Shown here piece by piece: positions 18,024-27,183 of a stretch of DNA of 64,000 bases. Position 1 is the first letter of the stretch. Every line of letters begins with the position of its first letter. The DNA is from an uncultured Pseudomonadota bacterium. Lineage in GTDB: Bacteria > Pseudomonadota > Gammaproteobacteria > Ga0077536. Location: positions 62,001 through 126,000 of the forward strand of contig CAIKBL010000051.1 in assembly GCA_903825645.1 (NCBI GenBank), given 5' to 3'. A program made the translations under genes and the position numbers. Under the pieces are notes generated by a model that had not been told where the DNA came from, ran no database searches, and worked only from the letters and a program-made list of their open reading frames with translations.

Positions 18024-18812
18024 ATGACACGCACGATCGACGACTTATTGGCGCTCATGCAACGTCTGCGCGATCCCGAAACAGGTTGTCCTTGGGATCG
18101 GGCGCAGACGCTGAGTAGTCTCGTGAAACATACACTCGAGGAGGCTTATGAAGTCGCGGATGCGGTAGCGCGTGAGGATCAGCCGGCATTGGCGCTGGAG
18201 CTCGGGGATCTCTTGTTTCAGGTCGTTTTCTATGGGCAGATAGCACGCGAAAACGGCGATTTCGACTTTCACACGATCGTCACGGCGCTGCATGAAAAAT
18301 TGGTCCGCCGCCATCCACATCTTTTCGGTACAACCGAGACCGGGACGACCGAGGAGTTAACAGGCGCGTGGGAAGCGGCGAAAGCGGCGGAACGCGCTGC
18401 CCTAAAGCCAGCGGCGAGCGAATTGGATGATGTTCCGTTGGCACTTCCAGCCCTTTCTCGGGCGGCCAAATTGCAAAAACGGGCAGCTCGGGTTGGTTTC
18501 GACTGGCCTTCAGCGGCCCCAGTGTTCGACAAAGTCCTGGAAGAGCTTGAAGAGCTGAGAGTGGCGGTGGCCCAGCCTGAATCGAGGCAGGCACAGCAGG
18601 ACGAGCTCGGCGATCTTATTTTTACGGCCGTCAATCTCGGCCGTCATTTAGGACTCGATGCGGAGGAGGCCGTACGCGCCGCGAACGCCAAATTCGAGCG
18701 GAGGTTCCATTTCATTGAAGCGCACCTGCGCCGGACGGGTCGGCAGCCAACGGACGCGGATCTGGCGGAGCTCGATACGCTGTGGGCGGCAGCGAAGCGC
18801 ACCGGCCTATAG
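18024..18812 (+). CDS. mazG: Nucleoside triphosphate pyrophosphohydrolase MazG
   Basis: House-cleaning enzyme of 262 residues that hydrolyses (d)NTPs to monophosphates and pyrophosphate. It has the two tandem MazG domains of the E. coli type. The first has GCPWDRAQTLSSL, TLEEAYEVADAV and ELGDLLFQVVFY with EExxE/ExxD metal sites. The second ends with DELGDLIFTAVNLGRHL. The C-terminal KFERRFHFIE is also typical. The stop codon is embedded in an 18-base palindrome. It is convergent with ispA. Confidence 0.96.
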   Translation: MTRTIDDLLALMQRLRDPETGCPWDRAQTLSSLVKHTLEEAYEVADAVAREDQPALALELGDLLFQVVFYGQIARENGDFDFHTIVTALHEKLVRRHPHLFGTTETGTTEELTGAWEAAKAAERAALKPAASELDDVPLALPALSRAAKLQKRAARVGFDWPSAAPVFDKVLEELEELRVAVAQPESRQAQQDELGDLIFTAVNLGRHLGLDAEEAVRAANAKFERRFHFIEAHLRRTGRQPTDADLAELDTLWAAAKRTGL

Positions 18813-18818
18813 GCCGGT
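18801..18818. terminator. Perfect 18-base palindrome over the mazG stop
   Basis: ACCGGCCTATAGGCCGGT reads the same on both strands and includes the mazG TAG. It could form a G+C-rich hairpin between the convergent mazG and ispA genes. No T-run follows, so terminator function is tentative. Confidence 0.4.
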
Positions 18819-18834
18819 ATCAGCTTGAGGCTAA

Positions 18835-19725
18835 CTAGCGGTCGCGTTTGACGATGTATTCGGCGAGTTGCCGGAGCGGATCGGCACTAGGTCCGAAACA
18901 ATCGAGGGCGTCGATGGCTTCGCGACAAAGCCGGGTCGCGGTAGCCTTAGCCTCAGCCATGCCCAGAATGTTGGGATAGGTCGGTTTGTCTCTATCCTGG
19001 TCTGAGCCTTGGGGCTTCCCGATGGTTTCAGTGGTGCCCTCCACATCGAGGATGTCATCCTGAACTTGAAAGGCGAGGCCGATGTTGCGAGCGTAGCGAT
19101 CAAGCCGCTCGGCCTGTTCAACATCCCGCTGTTCACTGGCCAGAAAGCCCAGACGGACGCTCGCCCGGATAAGCGCACCGGTTTTGTACAGGTGCATCGT
19201 TTCCAGCGCGGCGAGCGACAACCGCTGGCCGACGGCGGCCAGATCGATTGCTTGACCACCCGCCATGCCGCGCGAGCCGCTTGCCTCAGCCAGCTCACGG
19301 AACATGACAAGTCGACATTCGGCCCCGACTTTCAGGCTTTCGTCGCGGGCAAGGACTTCAAAGGCGAGCGCCTGCAGCGCGTCTCCGGCGAGGATAGCGG
19401 TCGCTTCATCGAACGCCCTGTGACAGGTGGGTCGGCCGCGGCGGAGATCATCGTCATCCATGGCTGGCAGGTCATCGTGGACTAACGAGTAGGCATGAAT
19501 GAGTTCGACCGCGACTGCGCTTGAGTCCAGCTGACTCAACGGCGTGCCGAATATCTCGCCGGTCGCATAGACCAACACAGGTCGGATCCGTTTACCCGGA
19601 CCCAGGACCGCATAACGCATCGCTTCGTGCAGCGAACTCGGCGCGACATTAGTGGCAGGCAACCAATGCTCGAGGGCAGTTTCTATCTGGCGCTGAAAGC
19701 GCTGCAAAGCAGTATCTAAGGGCAT
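18835..19725 (-). CDS. ispA: Farnesyl diphosphate synthase IspA
   Basis: Trans-isoprenyl diphosphate synthase of 296 residues that condenses DMAPP/GPP with IPP to farnesyl diphosphate. The first aspartate-rich motif lies within DDLPAMDDDD (84-93), followed by LRRGRPTCH. The second is QVQDDILDVEG. GPGKRIRP near residue 45 binds IPP. The ATG is 3 bases beyond the stop of xseB, the usual xseB-ispA order. The dxs gene that often follows is absent, and mazG is convergent instead. Confidence 0.95.
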   Translation of the reverse strand: MPLDTALQRFQRQIETALEHWLPATNVAPSSLHEAMRYAVLGPGKRIRPVLVYATGEIFGTPLSQLDSSAVAVELIHAYSLVHDDLPAMDDDDLRRGRPTCHRAFDEATAILAGDALQALAFEVLARDESLKVGAECRLVMFRELAEASGSRGMAGGQAIDLAAVGQRLSLAALETMHLYKTGALIRASVRLGFLASEQRDVEQAERLDRYARNIGLAFQVQDDILDVEGTTETIGKPQGSDQDRDKPTYPNILGMAEAKATATRLCREAIDALDCFGPSADPLRQLAEYIVKRDR

Positions 19726-19728
19726 AGG

Positions 19729-19989
19729 TCAATCTTCGTCCTCATTGTCGTCAGGGTTCTGCGGCGCCTCAAAATCGGTCAGGACCTCGCCCTGTGGCGT
19801 TTGGGTCAGGATTTGGACTTTCTGCTCCGCGCTCTGGAGCGCTTGCTGGCAAGCCCGGATTAACCCGATCCCCTGCTCGAACTGCAACAGAGACTCCTCG
19901 AGCGTTAAATCGCCTTGTTCCATCCGCGCGACTAGGCGTTCGAGGTCGACCAGATTTGTTTCAAAGTTGAGGGTTTGCTTACGTTTCAA
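19729..19989 (-). CDS. xseB: Exodeoxyribonuclease VII small subunit
   Basis: Small subunit of exonuclease VII, which degrades single-stranded DNA from both ends together with XseA (not in the window). The core NFETNLVDLERLVARMEQGD and SLLQFEQGIGLIRACQQAL are diagnostic. The frame is open to 20145, but relatives are about 80 residues. A TTG at 19989 gives 86 residues starting with KRKQTLNFE and is the best start I can see. An acidic tail (PDDNEDED) closes the protein. Coupled to ispA. Confidence 0.88.
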   Translation of the reverse strand: MKRKQTLNFETNLVDLERLVARMEQGDLTLEESLLQFEQGIGLIRACQQALQSAEQKVQILTQTPQGEVLTDFEAPQNPDDNEDED

Positions 19990-20085
19990 TGCCGGTTTCC
20001 GAATCGGGGTCCGGCACTCTAACGAGGGCGGCGGCGGGTGGTCAACGCATGCGTGCTTCTGGTTGATTATGGGCCGCCCACGGCC

Positions 20086-20115
20086 TAGACTGCCCCGGTT
20101 TAGACTGAGTCTAAA
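20086..20115 (+). promoter_or_regulatory. 7-1-7 palindromic operator upstream of the rubrerythrin operon
   Basis: TTTAGACTGAGTCTAAA (20099-20115) is a perfect inverted repeat around one central G. An extra direct copy of TAGACTG lies at 20086-20092, 15 bases from its repeat. The 7-1-7 layout (TTAGACT-N-AGTCTAA) is that of Fur-family operators such as PerR boxes. It lies about 60 bases before the rubrerythrin ATG, and the AT-rich TAAATAAT that adjoins it could be a -10. Regulator identity is inference. Confidence 0.6.
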
Positions 20116-20172
20116 TAATCGACGCGCGCTCCTGGTGCGCCGCAATTTTAACGTTGTTCTGGAGGGGCTAAG

Positions 20173-20595
20173 ATGAGTTCACTTAAAGGCACTAAGACAC
20201 AAGACAACCTGAAGGCCGCTTTCGCGGGCGAGTCACAGGCAAACCGTCGTTACCTGTACTTCGCACAGAAGGCCGACGTGGAAGGCTACAACGACATCTC
20301 CGCCGTATTCCGTTCGACTGCCGAGGGCGAAACGGGCCACGCCCATGGCCACTTGGAGTACCTGGAGCAGGTGGGTGATCCGGCCACGGGGCAACCGATT
20401 GGCACCACGGACCTGAATCTCAAGGCGGCGATTGCCGGTGAAACCCACGAGTACACCGATATGTATCCGGGCATGGCGAAAACCGCACGCCAGGAAGGCT
20501 TTGATGAAATCGCGGATTGGTTCGAAACGCTCGCGAAAGCGGAGCGCTCCCACGCCAACCGTTTCCAGAAAGCATTGGATTCCATGAACGGTTGA
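20173..20595 (+). CDS. Rubrerythrin, ferritin-like domain only
   Basis: Di-iron peroxidase-type protein of 140 residues that would reduce hydrogen peroxide in the cytoplasm. All ligands of the rubrerythrin di-iron site are present at matching spacing: Glu20, Glu53, His56, Glu90, Glu93, Glu124 and His127. The C-terminal rubredoxin domain of classical rubrerythrin is missing, so electrons must come from a separate protein. The downstream Fe-S protein is an obvious candidate. GGAGGGG precedes the ATG by 5-6 bases. A palindromic operator lies upstream and a strong hairpin follows. Confidence 0.95.
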   Translation: MSSLKGTKTQDNLKAAFAGESQANRRYLYFAQKADVEGYNDISAVFRSTAEGETGHAHGHLEYLEQVGDPATGQPIGTTDLNLKAAIAGETHEYTDMYPGMAKTARQEGFDEIADWFETLAKAERSHANRFQKALDSMNG

Positions 20596-20611
20596 TACCG
20601 TGATTTGAGGA

Positions 20612-20643
20612 GACGCGCGCCCGGTCTGAACGGGGCGCGCGTC
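20612..20643 (+). terminator. Stable intercistronic hairpin after rubrerythrin
   Basis: Perfect 11-base stem GACGCGCGCCC / GGGCGCGCGTC with a 10-base loop, 17 bases after the rubrerythrin stop and before the Fe-S gene. There is no T-run, so it may attenuate transcription or protect the upstream mRNA, allowing more rubrerythrin than downstream products. Confidence 0.5.
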
Positions 20644-20688
20644 CCGCCTAGGTCGGTTTTGGTCAACACACGCAGATGAGGAGGAGTG

Positions 20689-22032
20689 GTGTCAAACGTG
20701 AATGAGGGAAGACGGGAAGGCAGTCTGGAGGCACCTACGCGTCATCCGTTGGACTGGAAGGGCGCCGATTTCTACGCAGAAGGACCTTTGTTCAAAGAGC
20801 TCGAACGCGTCTATGACATCTGCCATGGTTGTCGCCGCTGCGTCAGTCTCTGTAACGCCTTTCCGACGCTGTTCGATCTCGTTGATGAATCACCCACGAT
20901 GGAAGTGGACGGCATCCAGAAGCAGGACTACTGGAAGGTCGTCGACCAGTGCTATCTGTGTGACTTGTGTTACATGACGAAATGTCCTTACGTGCCGCCC
21001 CACGAGTGGAACGTCGATTTCCCACACTTGATGTTGCGGGCAAAGGCCGTGAAATTCGAACAAGGAGAGATCCCGCTCCGCGACAAAATACTGACCGCAA
21101 CTGATGTGGTGGGACGCATTGGCTCAATCCCGGTCGTCGCACAGACCATCAATGCGGCCAATCAACTTAAGCCAGTCCGCCAGTTGCTGGAGAAGACCTT
21201 GGGCGTCCATGCCGAGGCGCCGCTCCCCCGTTTCGAAAGCAACACGGCCCGCAAGCGTCTGGCTAAAAAGCCAGCGCGCACGGTAAGCGCGGTAGCCACG
21301 CCCGAAACCACCGGCAAAGTGGCAATTTTTGTAACGTGCTATGGCGATAAAAATGCGCCCCAAGTCGTCGATGATCTCTATGAAGTGCTGTGCCACAACG
21401 GCCTCGAGGTTCAAATAGCGACGGCCGCTCAATGTTGTGGCATGCCCAAACTGGAACTGGGTGATTTACATGCTGTCGAACGCCTAAAGGACGCCAACAT
21501 GGCGCAGCTCGCTGCGCTAGTCGCGACAGGATTCGACATTGTGGCGCCTATCCCAAGTTGCGTGCTCATGTTCAAGCAAGAACTTCCCCTAATGTTTCCG
21601 GAAGATCCACAGGTACTGAAGGTCAAGCGTGCGTTTTTCGATCCTTTCGAATACTTGATGCTGCGACACAAGCACGGTCTTCTGGTCTGTGATTTCAAGC
21701 AGGGCCTCGGCAAAATCGCCCTACACGTGCCGTGTCACCAGCGGGTTCAGAATATCGGTCTCAAGACCAAAGAAGTGTTGGAATTAGTCAGTGGCACGGA
21801 AGTGACGCCGATCGAGCGCTGCTCTGGTCATGACGGAACCTATGCGATCAAAGTCGAGAATTATGCGTTTGCCAAGAAAATCTGCCGACCGGTGGTCAAG
21901 CGAATCGAGGACGGCTCATTTGATCATTATCTGAGTGACTGCCCGATGGCCGGCGAACTCATTGAACAAGGCGTCGAGCGTCCGGCCGCAGGCTCCGCCT
22001 TTGCACTCCTCCGACAAGCTTACGGAATTTAA
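20689..22032 (+). CDS. GlpC/HdrD-like Fe-S protein with CCG domains
   Basis: A 447-residue iron-sulfur oxidoreductase related to the GlpC subunit of anaerobic glycerol-3-phosphate dehydrogenase and to heterodisulfide reductase HdrD. It has two ferredoxin-type 4Fe-4S motifs ([11 protein letters not shown] and [13 protein letters not shown]) and a C-terminal CCG-type region ([16 protein letters not shown]). No glpA/glpB lies nearby. In many proteobacteria this gene is found between rubrerythrin and DUF3501, as here, so it probably feeds electrons to rubrerythrin. Tandem GTG codons (20686, 20689, 20698) behind GAGGAGG leave the exact start uncertain. Confidence 0.88.
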   Translation: MSNVNEGRREGSLEAPTRHPLDWKGADFYAEGPLFKELERVYDICHGCRRCVSLCNAFPTLFDLVDESPTMEVDGIQKQDYWKVVDQCYLCDLCYMTKCPYVPPHEWNVDFPHLMLRAKAVKFEQGEIPLRDKILTATDVVGRIGSIPVVAQTINAANQLKPVRQLLEKTLGVHAEAPLPRFESNTARKRLAKKPARTVSAVATPETTGKVAIFVTCYGDKNAPQVVDDLYEVLCHNGLEVQIATAAQCCGMPKLELGDLHAVERLKDANMAQLAALVATGFDIVAPIPSCVLMFKQELPLMFPEDPQVLKVKRAFFDPFEYLMLRHKHGLLVCDFKQGLGKIALHVPCHQRVQNIGLKTKEVLELVSGTEVTPIERCSGHDGTYAIKVENYAFAKKICRPVVKRIEDGSFDHYLSDCPMAGELIEQGVERPAAGSAFALLRQAYGI

Positions 22033-22036
22033 TGCT

Positions 22037-22630
22037 ATGTCCAACCCCAGAACCTTGAAGCGCCAAGATTTGATGTCATTGGAGCGGTACCACGCTGAGC
22101 GACCCGCTTTCCGGACGCGGGTGCTGGCCCACAAGTCTACCCGCCAGGTCGCACTCGGAGAGCACGTCACGCTACTCTTCGAAGACGCCTTGACCATTCA
22201 GTACCAGGTCCAAGAGATGTTGCGTGTTGAACGCATTTTTGAGGCGGAAGGGATCGCCGAGGAACTCGCAACCTACACCCCGATGATCCCAGATGGGGAC
22301 AATTGGAAAGCGACGATGATGATCGAGTACGAGGATGCCGAGGCGCGCCGTATTGCCCTCGAACAGCTCGAGGGTATTGAGCGCGCTGTGTGGGTGCGCA
22401 TTGGCCACGGCCCGGCAATTATGGCAATCGCGGATGAAGATCTCGATCGCAGTCGGCCCGGGAAGACTGCTGCCGTCCATTTTCTGCGCTTTCCTTTGAC
22501 GCCTGACCAGATAACCGATCTGAAGGGCGGTGCCCCTCTCTCGCTGGGTGTCGAGCACCCGCATTATCGGTTTACCGTCGACGAACTGGCCGCCGCGACG
22601 CGTCAATCGTTGCTCAACGATCTCGCTTGA
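22037..22630 (+). CDS. DUF3501 family protein
   Basis: A 197-residue soluble protein of the DUF3501 family, with no known biochemical function. Family features seen are LMSLERYHAERPAFR at the N-terminus, GEHVTLLFEDALTIQYQVQEM, and the FLRFPLTPDQI segment. The ATG is 4 bases after the stop of the Fe-S gene, so the two are coupled. The fixed association with rubrerythrin and a CCG Fe-S protein suggests a part in peroxide or redox protection. Confidence 0.88.
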   Translation: MSNPRTLKRQDLMSLERYHAERPAFRTRVLAHKSTRQVALGEHVTLLFEDALTIQYQVQEMLRVERIFEAEGIAEELATYTPMIPDGDNWKATMMIEYEDAEARRIALEQLEGIERAVWVRIGHGPAIMAIADEDLDRSRPGKTAAVHFLRFPLTPDQITDLKGGAPLSLGVEHPHYRFTVDELAAATRQSLLNDLA

Positions 22631-22712
22631 CGCGTTTTACACATTCGACAAACATCCGTGCCGGCGACGTCCGGCGCGACGTGCTCCTCTGCGGTGACAT
22701 CGGTGGTACCCA

Positions 22713-24605
22713 TTGAATTCCAGATATGACGCGGCTGATATTGAGGTTTTAACGGGACTCGAGCCGGTCCGCAAACGTCCGGGCATGTATACCGATACCT
22801 CTCGACCCAATCATCTCGTGCAGGAAGTCGTCGATAACAGTGTGGATGAGGCCCTTGCCGGCCATTGCGGCCGAATAGATGTCGTGCTCCACGAAGATGG
22901 TTTCATCGAAGTCAGTGATGACGGACGGGGCATGCCCGTCGACATCCATCCGGGCGAAAAAATTTCTGGGGTAGAGGTCATTCTGACCCGTCTGCACGCG
23001 GGCGGAAAATTCTCAGGAAAAAACTATAAATTTTCCGGCGGATTGCACGGGGTCGGCGTGTCCGTGGTCAACGCCCTGTCCCAGCAGTTAGAGGTTCGTG
23101 TGAAGCGTGCGGGAGTGGAGTACGCGATGCACTTTGCCGGCGGTGAACGGCGCGGCGAACTCACGGAAATCGGCAAGGTCGGTCGCCAGAACACCGGAAC
23201 CGCCATTCGTTTCCTACCGGATCCTCACTATTTCGACACGCTCAAAATAGCCGTACCCCGTCTCAAACATCTCCTGCGCGCAAAGGCTGTGTTGTGCGCC
23301 GGACTGCAGGTCAATTTTTTTGATGCTGCGGGCAATGATCGGGTCTCCTGGTGTTACGAAGACGGACTACGGGGCTATCTGGCAGCGGCCTTGCCTGACG
23401 CCGAGTTGGTGCCGCCGGAGGCCATCACTGGCACGCTCGAAGGCGCTGATGAAGCCGTCACGTGGGCATTGCACTGGCGCGCTGACGATGGCGAACTCGT
23501 CATGGAGAGCTATGTCAATTTGGTGCCAACCCCGCAGGGCGGGACCCATGTGAACGGGCTCCGCCAGGGCTTGCTCGACGCCGTCAGAGAATTCTGCGAG
23601 TTCCGAAATCTTATGCCGCGCGGCGTTAAACTCAGTGCGGATGATGTATTCGACCGCTGTGCGTACATCCTGTCGGTTAAACTCATCGAGCCTCAGTTCT
23701 CCGGACAGACCAAAGAACGACTGTCCTCGCAGTCCTGCGCGGCATTGGTTGGCGGCGCGGTACGGGATGTCACTACGCTCTGGTTGCATCAGCACGTCGA
23801 AGCCGGCGAGCGCATCGCGGAAATCGCGATTTCACGGGCACAGACCAGACTGAAGGCGGCTAAAACGGTGGTCCGCAAGAAAGTGGCGGGTAACGGGCCT
23901 GCACTGCCGGGCAAGCTCGCGGATTGCCTCTCCAACGATCTCGACGAATCGGAGTTATTCCTGGTCGAGGGGGACTCGGCCGGAGGCTCCGCGAAGCAGG
24001 CGCGAAGCAAGGATTTTCAGGCCATTCTGCCGCTGCGCGGCAAGATTCTGAACACTTGGGAGGTCGAGTCAACGCAGGTGTTGGCGTCACAGGAAGTGCA
24101 TGATATCGCCGTAGCACTGGGCGTTGATCCAGGCACCGATGAGTTAAGCGGATTACGCTACGGGAAGATTTGTATCCTCGCTGATGCCGATTCGGATGGC
24201 GCCCATATCGCCACACTGCTATGTGCGCTCTTTCAACGTCATTTTAGAGCGCTGGTCGCGGCGGGACACGTGTTCGTGGCGATGCCTCCGCTGTACCGAA
24301 TTGATGCGGGCAAGGCCGTTTTCTATGCGCAGGATGAGGCAGAGAAGGGGCGCATCCTCGCGCAGATTGAATCCGAAAAAATCCGCGGAAAAGTCAACAT
24401 CCAGCGATTCAAGGGCTTAGGCGAGATGAACCCGCCGCAATTGCGGGAAACCACGATGGCGCCGGAGTCGCGCCGCTTGGTACAACTGACGGTTGACATC
24501 GATAGCGCCCCGGATGCGTTATTGGATATGTTACTAGCGAAAAAGCGTTCCGGTGATCGCCGCGATTGGCTAGAACGCAAAGGCAACCTGGCTACGGTCG
24601 ACTAA
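22713..24605 (+). CDS. parE: DNA topoisomerase IV subunit B
   Basis: ATPase subunit of the enzyme that decatenates daughter chromosomes. The 630 residues align with E. coli ParE end to end: the GHKL ATP site (VDNSVDEALAGH, DDGRGMP, GGLHGVGVSVVNAL), the transducer (QTKERLSS), and the TOPRIM region (LVEGDSAGGSAKQAR, ILADADSDGAHIATLL). The length matches the family. The start must be TTG 22713, since no ATG or GTG in frame fits. No clear Shine-Dalgarno sequence is seen. parC follows after 57 bases. Confidence 0.97.
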   Translation: MNSRYDAADIEVLTGLEPVRKRPGMYTDTSRPNHLVQEVVDNSVDEALAGHCGRIDVVLHEDGFIEVSDDGRGMPVDIHPGEKISGVEVILTRLHAGGKFSGKNYKFSGGLHGVGVSVVNALSQQLEVRVKRAGVEYAMHFAGGERRGELTEIGKVGRQNTGTAIRFLPDPHYFDTLKIAVPRLKHLLRAKAVLCAGLQVNFFDAAGNDRVSWCYEDGLRGYLAAALPDAELVPPEAITGTLEGADEAVTWALHWRADDGELVMESYVNLVPTPQGGTHVNGLRQGLLDAVREFCEFRNLMPRGVKLSADDVFDRCAYILSVKLIEPQFSGQTKERLSSQSCAALVGGAVRDVTTLWLHQHVEAGERIAEIAISRAQTRLKAAKTVVRKKVAGNGPALPGKLADCLSNDLDESELFLVEGDSAGGSAKQARSKDFQAILPLRGKILNTWEVESTQVLASQEVHDIAVALGVDPGTDELSGLRYGKICILADADSDGAHIATLLCALFQRHFRALVAAGHVFVAMPPLYRIDAGKAVFYAQDEAEKGRILAQIESEKIRGKVNIQRFKGLGEMNPPQLRETTMAPESRRLVQLTVDIDSAPDALLDMLLAKKRSGDRRDWLERKGNLATVD

Positions 24606-24662
24606 ACGCCGCATCTTGGCGCTTTATTATTCAATGTTCTAAGCACTCTCGGACGCAGCAAT

Positions 24663-26900
24663 ATGGGTGAAAAAGCCACCATCGAACGTCGATCTCTGCG
24701 TGACTTCACCGAACAGTCCTATCTGGATTATTCGATGTACGTCATCCTTGATCGTGCGCTACCGCACATCGGAGACGGGTTGAAACCTGTGCAGCGGCGG
24801 ATCATCTATGCGATGTCCGAATTGGGTCTAAACGCGACAGCCAAGTATAAAAAATCGGCCCGTACCGTGGGTGATGTGATCGGAAAATTCCATCCACACG
24901 GAGATTCTGCTTGTTACGAAGCCATGGTTCTGATGGCGCAACCTTTCAGTTATCGCTACCCGTTGATTGACGGGCAGGGTAACTGGGGCTCACCCGATGA
25001 CCCTAAATCGTTTGCGGCGATGCGCTATACCGAAGCCAAGCTAACGCCTTATGCGGAGACGCTATTGAGTGAGCTCGAACAAGGCACCTCGGATTGGGTA
25101 CCCAATTTCGATGGCACCATGGACGAGCCGCGATTGCTGCCGGCGAGGGTGCCCAACGTGCTCCTAAACGGCACGACGGGCATTGCGGTGGGTATGGCAA
25201 CGGATATTCCGCCGCATAATCTGCGAGAAATTGTCCAAGCCTGTGTGCGTCTGCTTGACGATCCGAGCACGACGGTGGCTCAACTGTGTGAGTTGGTCCA
25301 CGGCCCGGATTTTCCTTCCGGCGGCGAAATCATCAGTGCGCCGACCGATCTGCTGCAGCTTTATACGACAGGCACAGGCGGCGTGCGCATGCGCGCGTGT
25401 TATGAGATAGAAAACGGCAACGTGGTTATTACCGCACTGCCTTATCAGACCTCTGGCGCCAAGATCATTGAGCAGATCGCCGAGCAGATGCAGGCAAAAA
25501 AACTGCCCATGCTGGATGACGTGCGCGACGAATCGGACCATGAGACCGCTATCCGCATCGTCCTTCTGCCCCGCTCCAATCGGGTAGAGCTCGAGCCGCT
25601 GATGCAACATTTGTTTGCCACGACAGATCTCGAACGCAGTTTTCGCGTCAACATCAACGTCATCGGACTGAATGGTCTGCCCGGAGTAAAGAATCTCAAG
25701 AGCCTCCTGCTGGAATGGTTGACTTACCGCACGGAGACCGTGCGCCGGCGTCTGCAATTCCGGCTCGACAAGTTGAACAGCCGCCTGCATGTCCTGGCCG
25801 GTTATCTGATTGCCTATCTCAATCTTGATGAAGTGATCCGGATCATCCGCTACGAAGAAGATCCGAAAACGGCACTCATGCGTCGCTTTGAATTAAGCGA
25901 GATCCAAGCCAATGCGATACTGGATCTGCGTTTGCGGAATTTGGCGCGGTTAGAAGAGCAGCGGATCAGAAGCGAACAAAAAGAGCTCGATGCCGAACGC
26001 AAACGGGTCGAGCTGATCCTGGGTTCAGAGCGGCGCCTGAAGACATTGGTGAAAGATGAGCTTATCGCCGATGCAGAGGAATTTGGGGATGTCCGGCGCT
26101 CTGTCCTGATACAGCGCGCCGCAGCGCAGGCGTTATCCGAAACCGAACTGATTCCGGCCGAACCGATTACGGTCGTGTTATCGGAGAAAGGCTGGGTACG
26201 GGCCGCGAAGGGACACGATATAAATCCCGCGGAACTGGGTTTTCGCAGTGGAGATCAATATCTGACGTCGGCGCGTGGTCGTAGCAATCAGCTCGCTATC
26301 TTTTTGGGAGCTGATGGGCGTAGTTATTCACTACCCGCCCATGTTCTCCCCTCGGCTCGCGGCATGGGCGAGCCGCTGGCCGGACGTTTGTCACCGCCAG
26401 ACGGCATCCCTTTCGTGGGCGTCATCCTGGGATCTGCGGAGCAACAGGTACTCGTGAGTTCCGATGCCGGCTACGGCTTTCTGGCCACGCTGGAGGCGCT
26501 TAACGTCCGCAACAAGGCCGGTAAGTCATTGCTGAGTGTGACGGGGGGAACACTGGCCATGCCCCCGGTGCTGGTGAGCGATTTGCCCAGCGACGAAGTG
26601 GCCTGCGTGACCACGGAGGGACATTTGTTGGTCTTCAAATTAACGGAACTGCCCGTTCTGCCGCGCGGGAAGGGACTGAAGATGATCAGCATCCCCGTGG
26701 CAAAATCCAAGGCGCCTGCAGAAATACTGCGTGGGATCGTCATTCTGCCCGCTGGGAAGAGTCTGAAGTTGGTCGCGGGCAATCGGTTCGTGACCCTCAA
26801 GCCGAAGGATTTGGAAGCTTATCGTGGGGAGCGTGCGAAACGCGGGAGTAAGTTGCCGCGCGGACTGCAGCGCGTGGATGGGCTGGAAGCTGTCGATTAG
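24663..26900 (+). CDS. parC: DNA topoisomerase IV subunit A
   Basis: DNA-cleaving subunit of topoisomerase IV, 745 residues. The active-site tyrosine is Tyr122 in [10 protein letters not shown]. The quinolone-resistance region [20 protein letters not shown] keeps the wild-type Ser82 and Glu86 (E. coli Ser80 and Glu84), so no classic resistance substitution is present. The C-terminal beta-propeller carries the GRSNQ box region. It is in an operon with parE, and a hairpin follows at 26911. Confidence 0.97.
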   Translation: MGEKATIERRSLRDFTEQSYLDYSMYVILDRALPHIGDGLKPVQRRIIYAMSELGLNATAKYKKSARTVGDVIGKFHPHGDSACYEAMVLMAQPFSYRYPLIDGQGNWGSPDDPKSFAAMRYTEAKLTPYAETLLSELEQGTSDWVPNFDGTMDEPRLLPARVPNVLLNGTTGIAVGMATDIPPHNLREIVQACVRLLDDPSTTVAQLCELVHGPDFPSGGEIISAPTDLLQLYTTGTGGVRMRACYEIENGNVVITALPYQTSGAKIIEQIAEQMQAKKLPMLDDVRDESDHETAIRIVLLPRSNRVELEPLMQHLFATTDLERSFRVNINVIGLNGLPGVKNLKSLLLEWLTYRTETVRRRLQFRLDKLNSRLHVLAGYLIAYLNLDEVIRIIRYEEDPKTALMRRFELSEIQANAILDLRLRNLARLEEQRIRSEQKELDAERKRVELILGSERRLKTLVKDELIADAEEFGDVRRSVLIQRAAAQALSETELIPAEPITVVLSEKGWVRAAKGHDINPAELGFRSGDQYLTSARGRSNQLAIFLGADGRSYSLPAHVLPSARGMGEPLAGRLSPPDGIPFVGVILGSAEQQVLVSSDAGYGFLATLEALNVRNKAGKSLLSVTGGTLAMPPVLVSDLPSDEVACVTTEGHLLVFKLTELPVLPRGKGLKMISIPVAKSKAPAEILRGIVILPAGKSLKLVAGNRFVTLKPKDLEAYRGERAKRGSKLPRGLQRVDGLEAVD

Positions 26901-26910
26901 CGAAAAGATA

Positions 26911-26933
26911 CGGGCCGACCCGGGGTCGGCCCG
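26911..26933 (+). terminator. Hairpin after parC
   Basis: Perfect 10-base stem CGGGCCGACC / GGTCGGCCCG with a three-base loop, 10 bases after the parC stop. No T-run follows, so termination efficiency is uncertain. The remaining 250 bases to the dinB stop hold a second weak dyad near 26970 but no gene I can support. Confidence 0.55.
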
Positions 26934-27183
26934 CCAAGCCTGAACGGACGATAAAGGAGGGGGATGATCGCCGTCAGACAAGCTGGCGGCTGACGAGCGA
27001 GGATCTTTAACGGCAGATCAGCGGTCATTGCCCTAAATCTTTACGTCATCTGAATTTACTTGGCTCCCAAGCGCGAGCGAGTTCGATCTTCCGATGCGCC
27101 CCTGACCACTGACACTGAACGAGGTGTCGCCAACGTGGCACTCGTCGCTTCACCGGTGAGAAACCCGTCAATCAATGTCGCCG

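Noticed and set aside
19990-20145. Upstream extension of xseB to 20145
   Set aside because: The family is about 80 residues, and the extension crosses the palindromic operator and reads as basic, proline-rich non-coding sequence.
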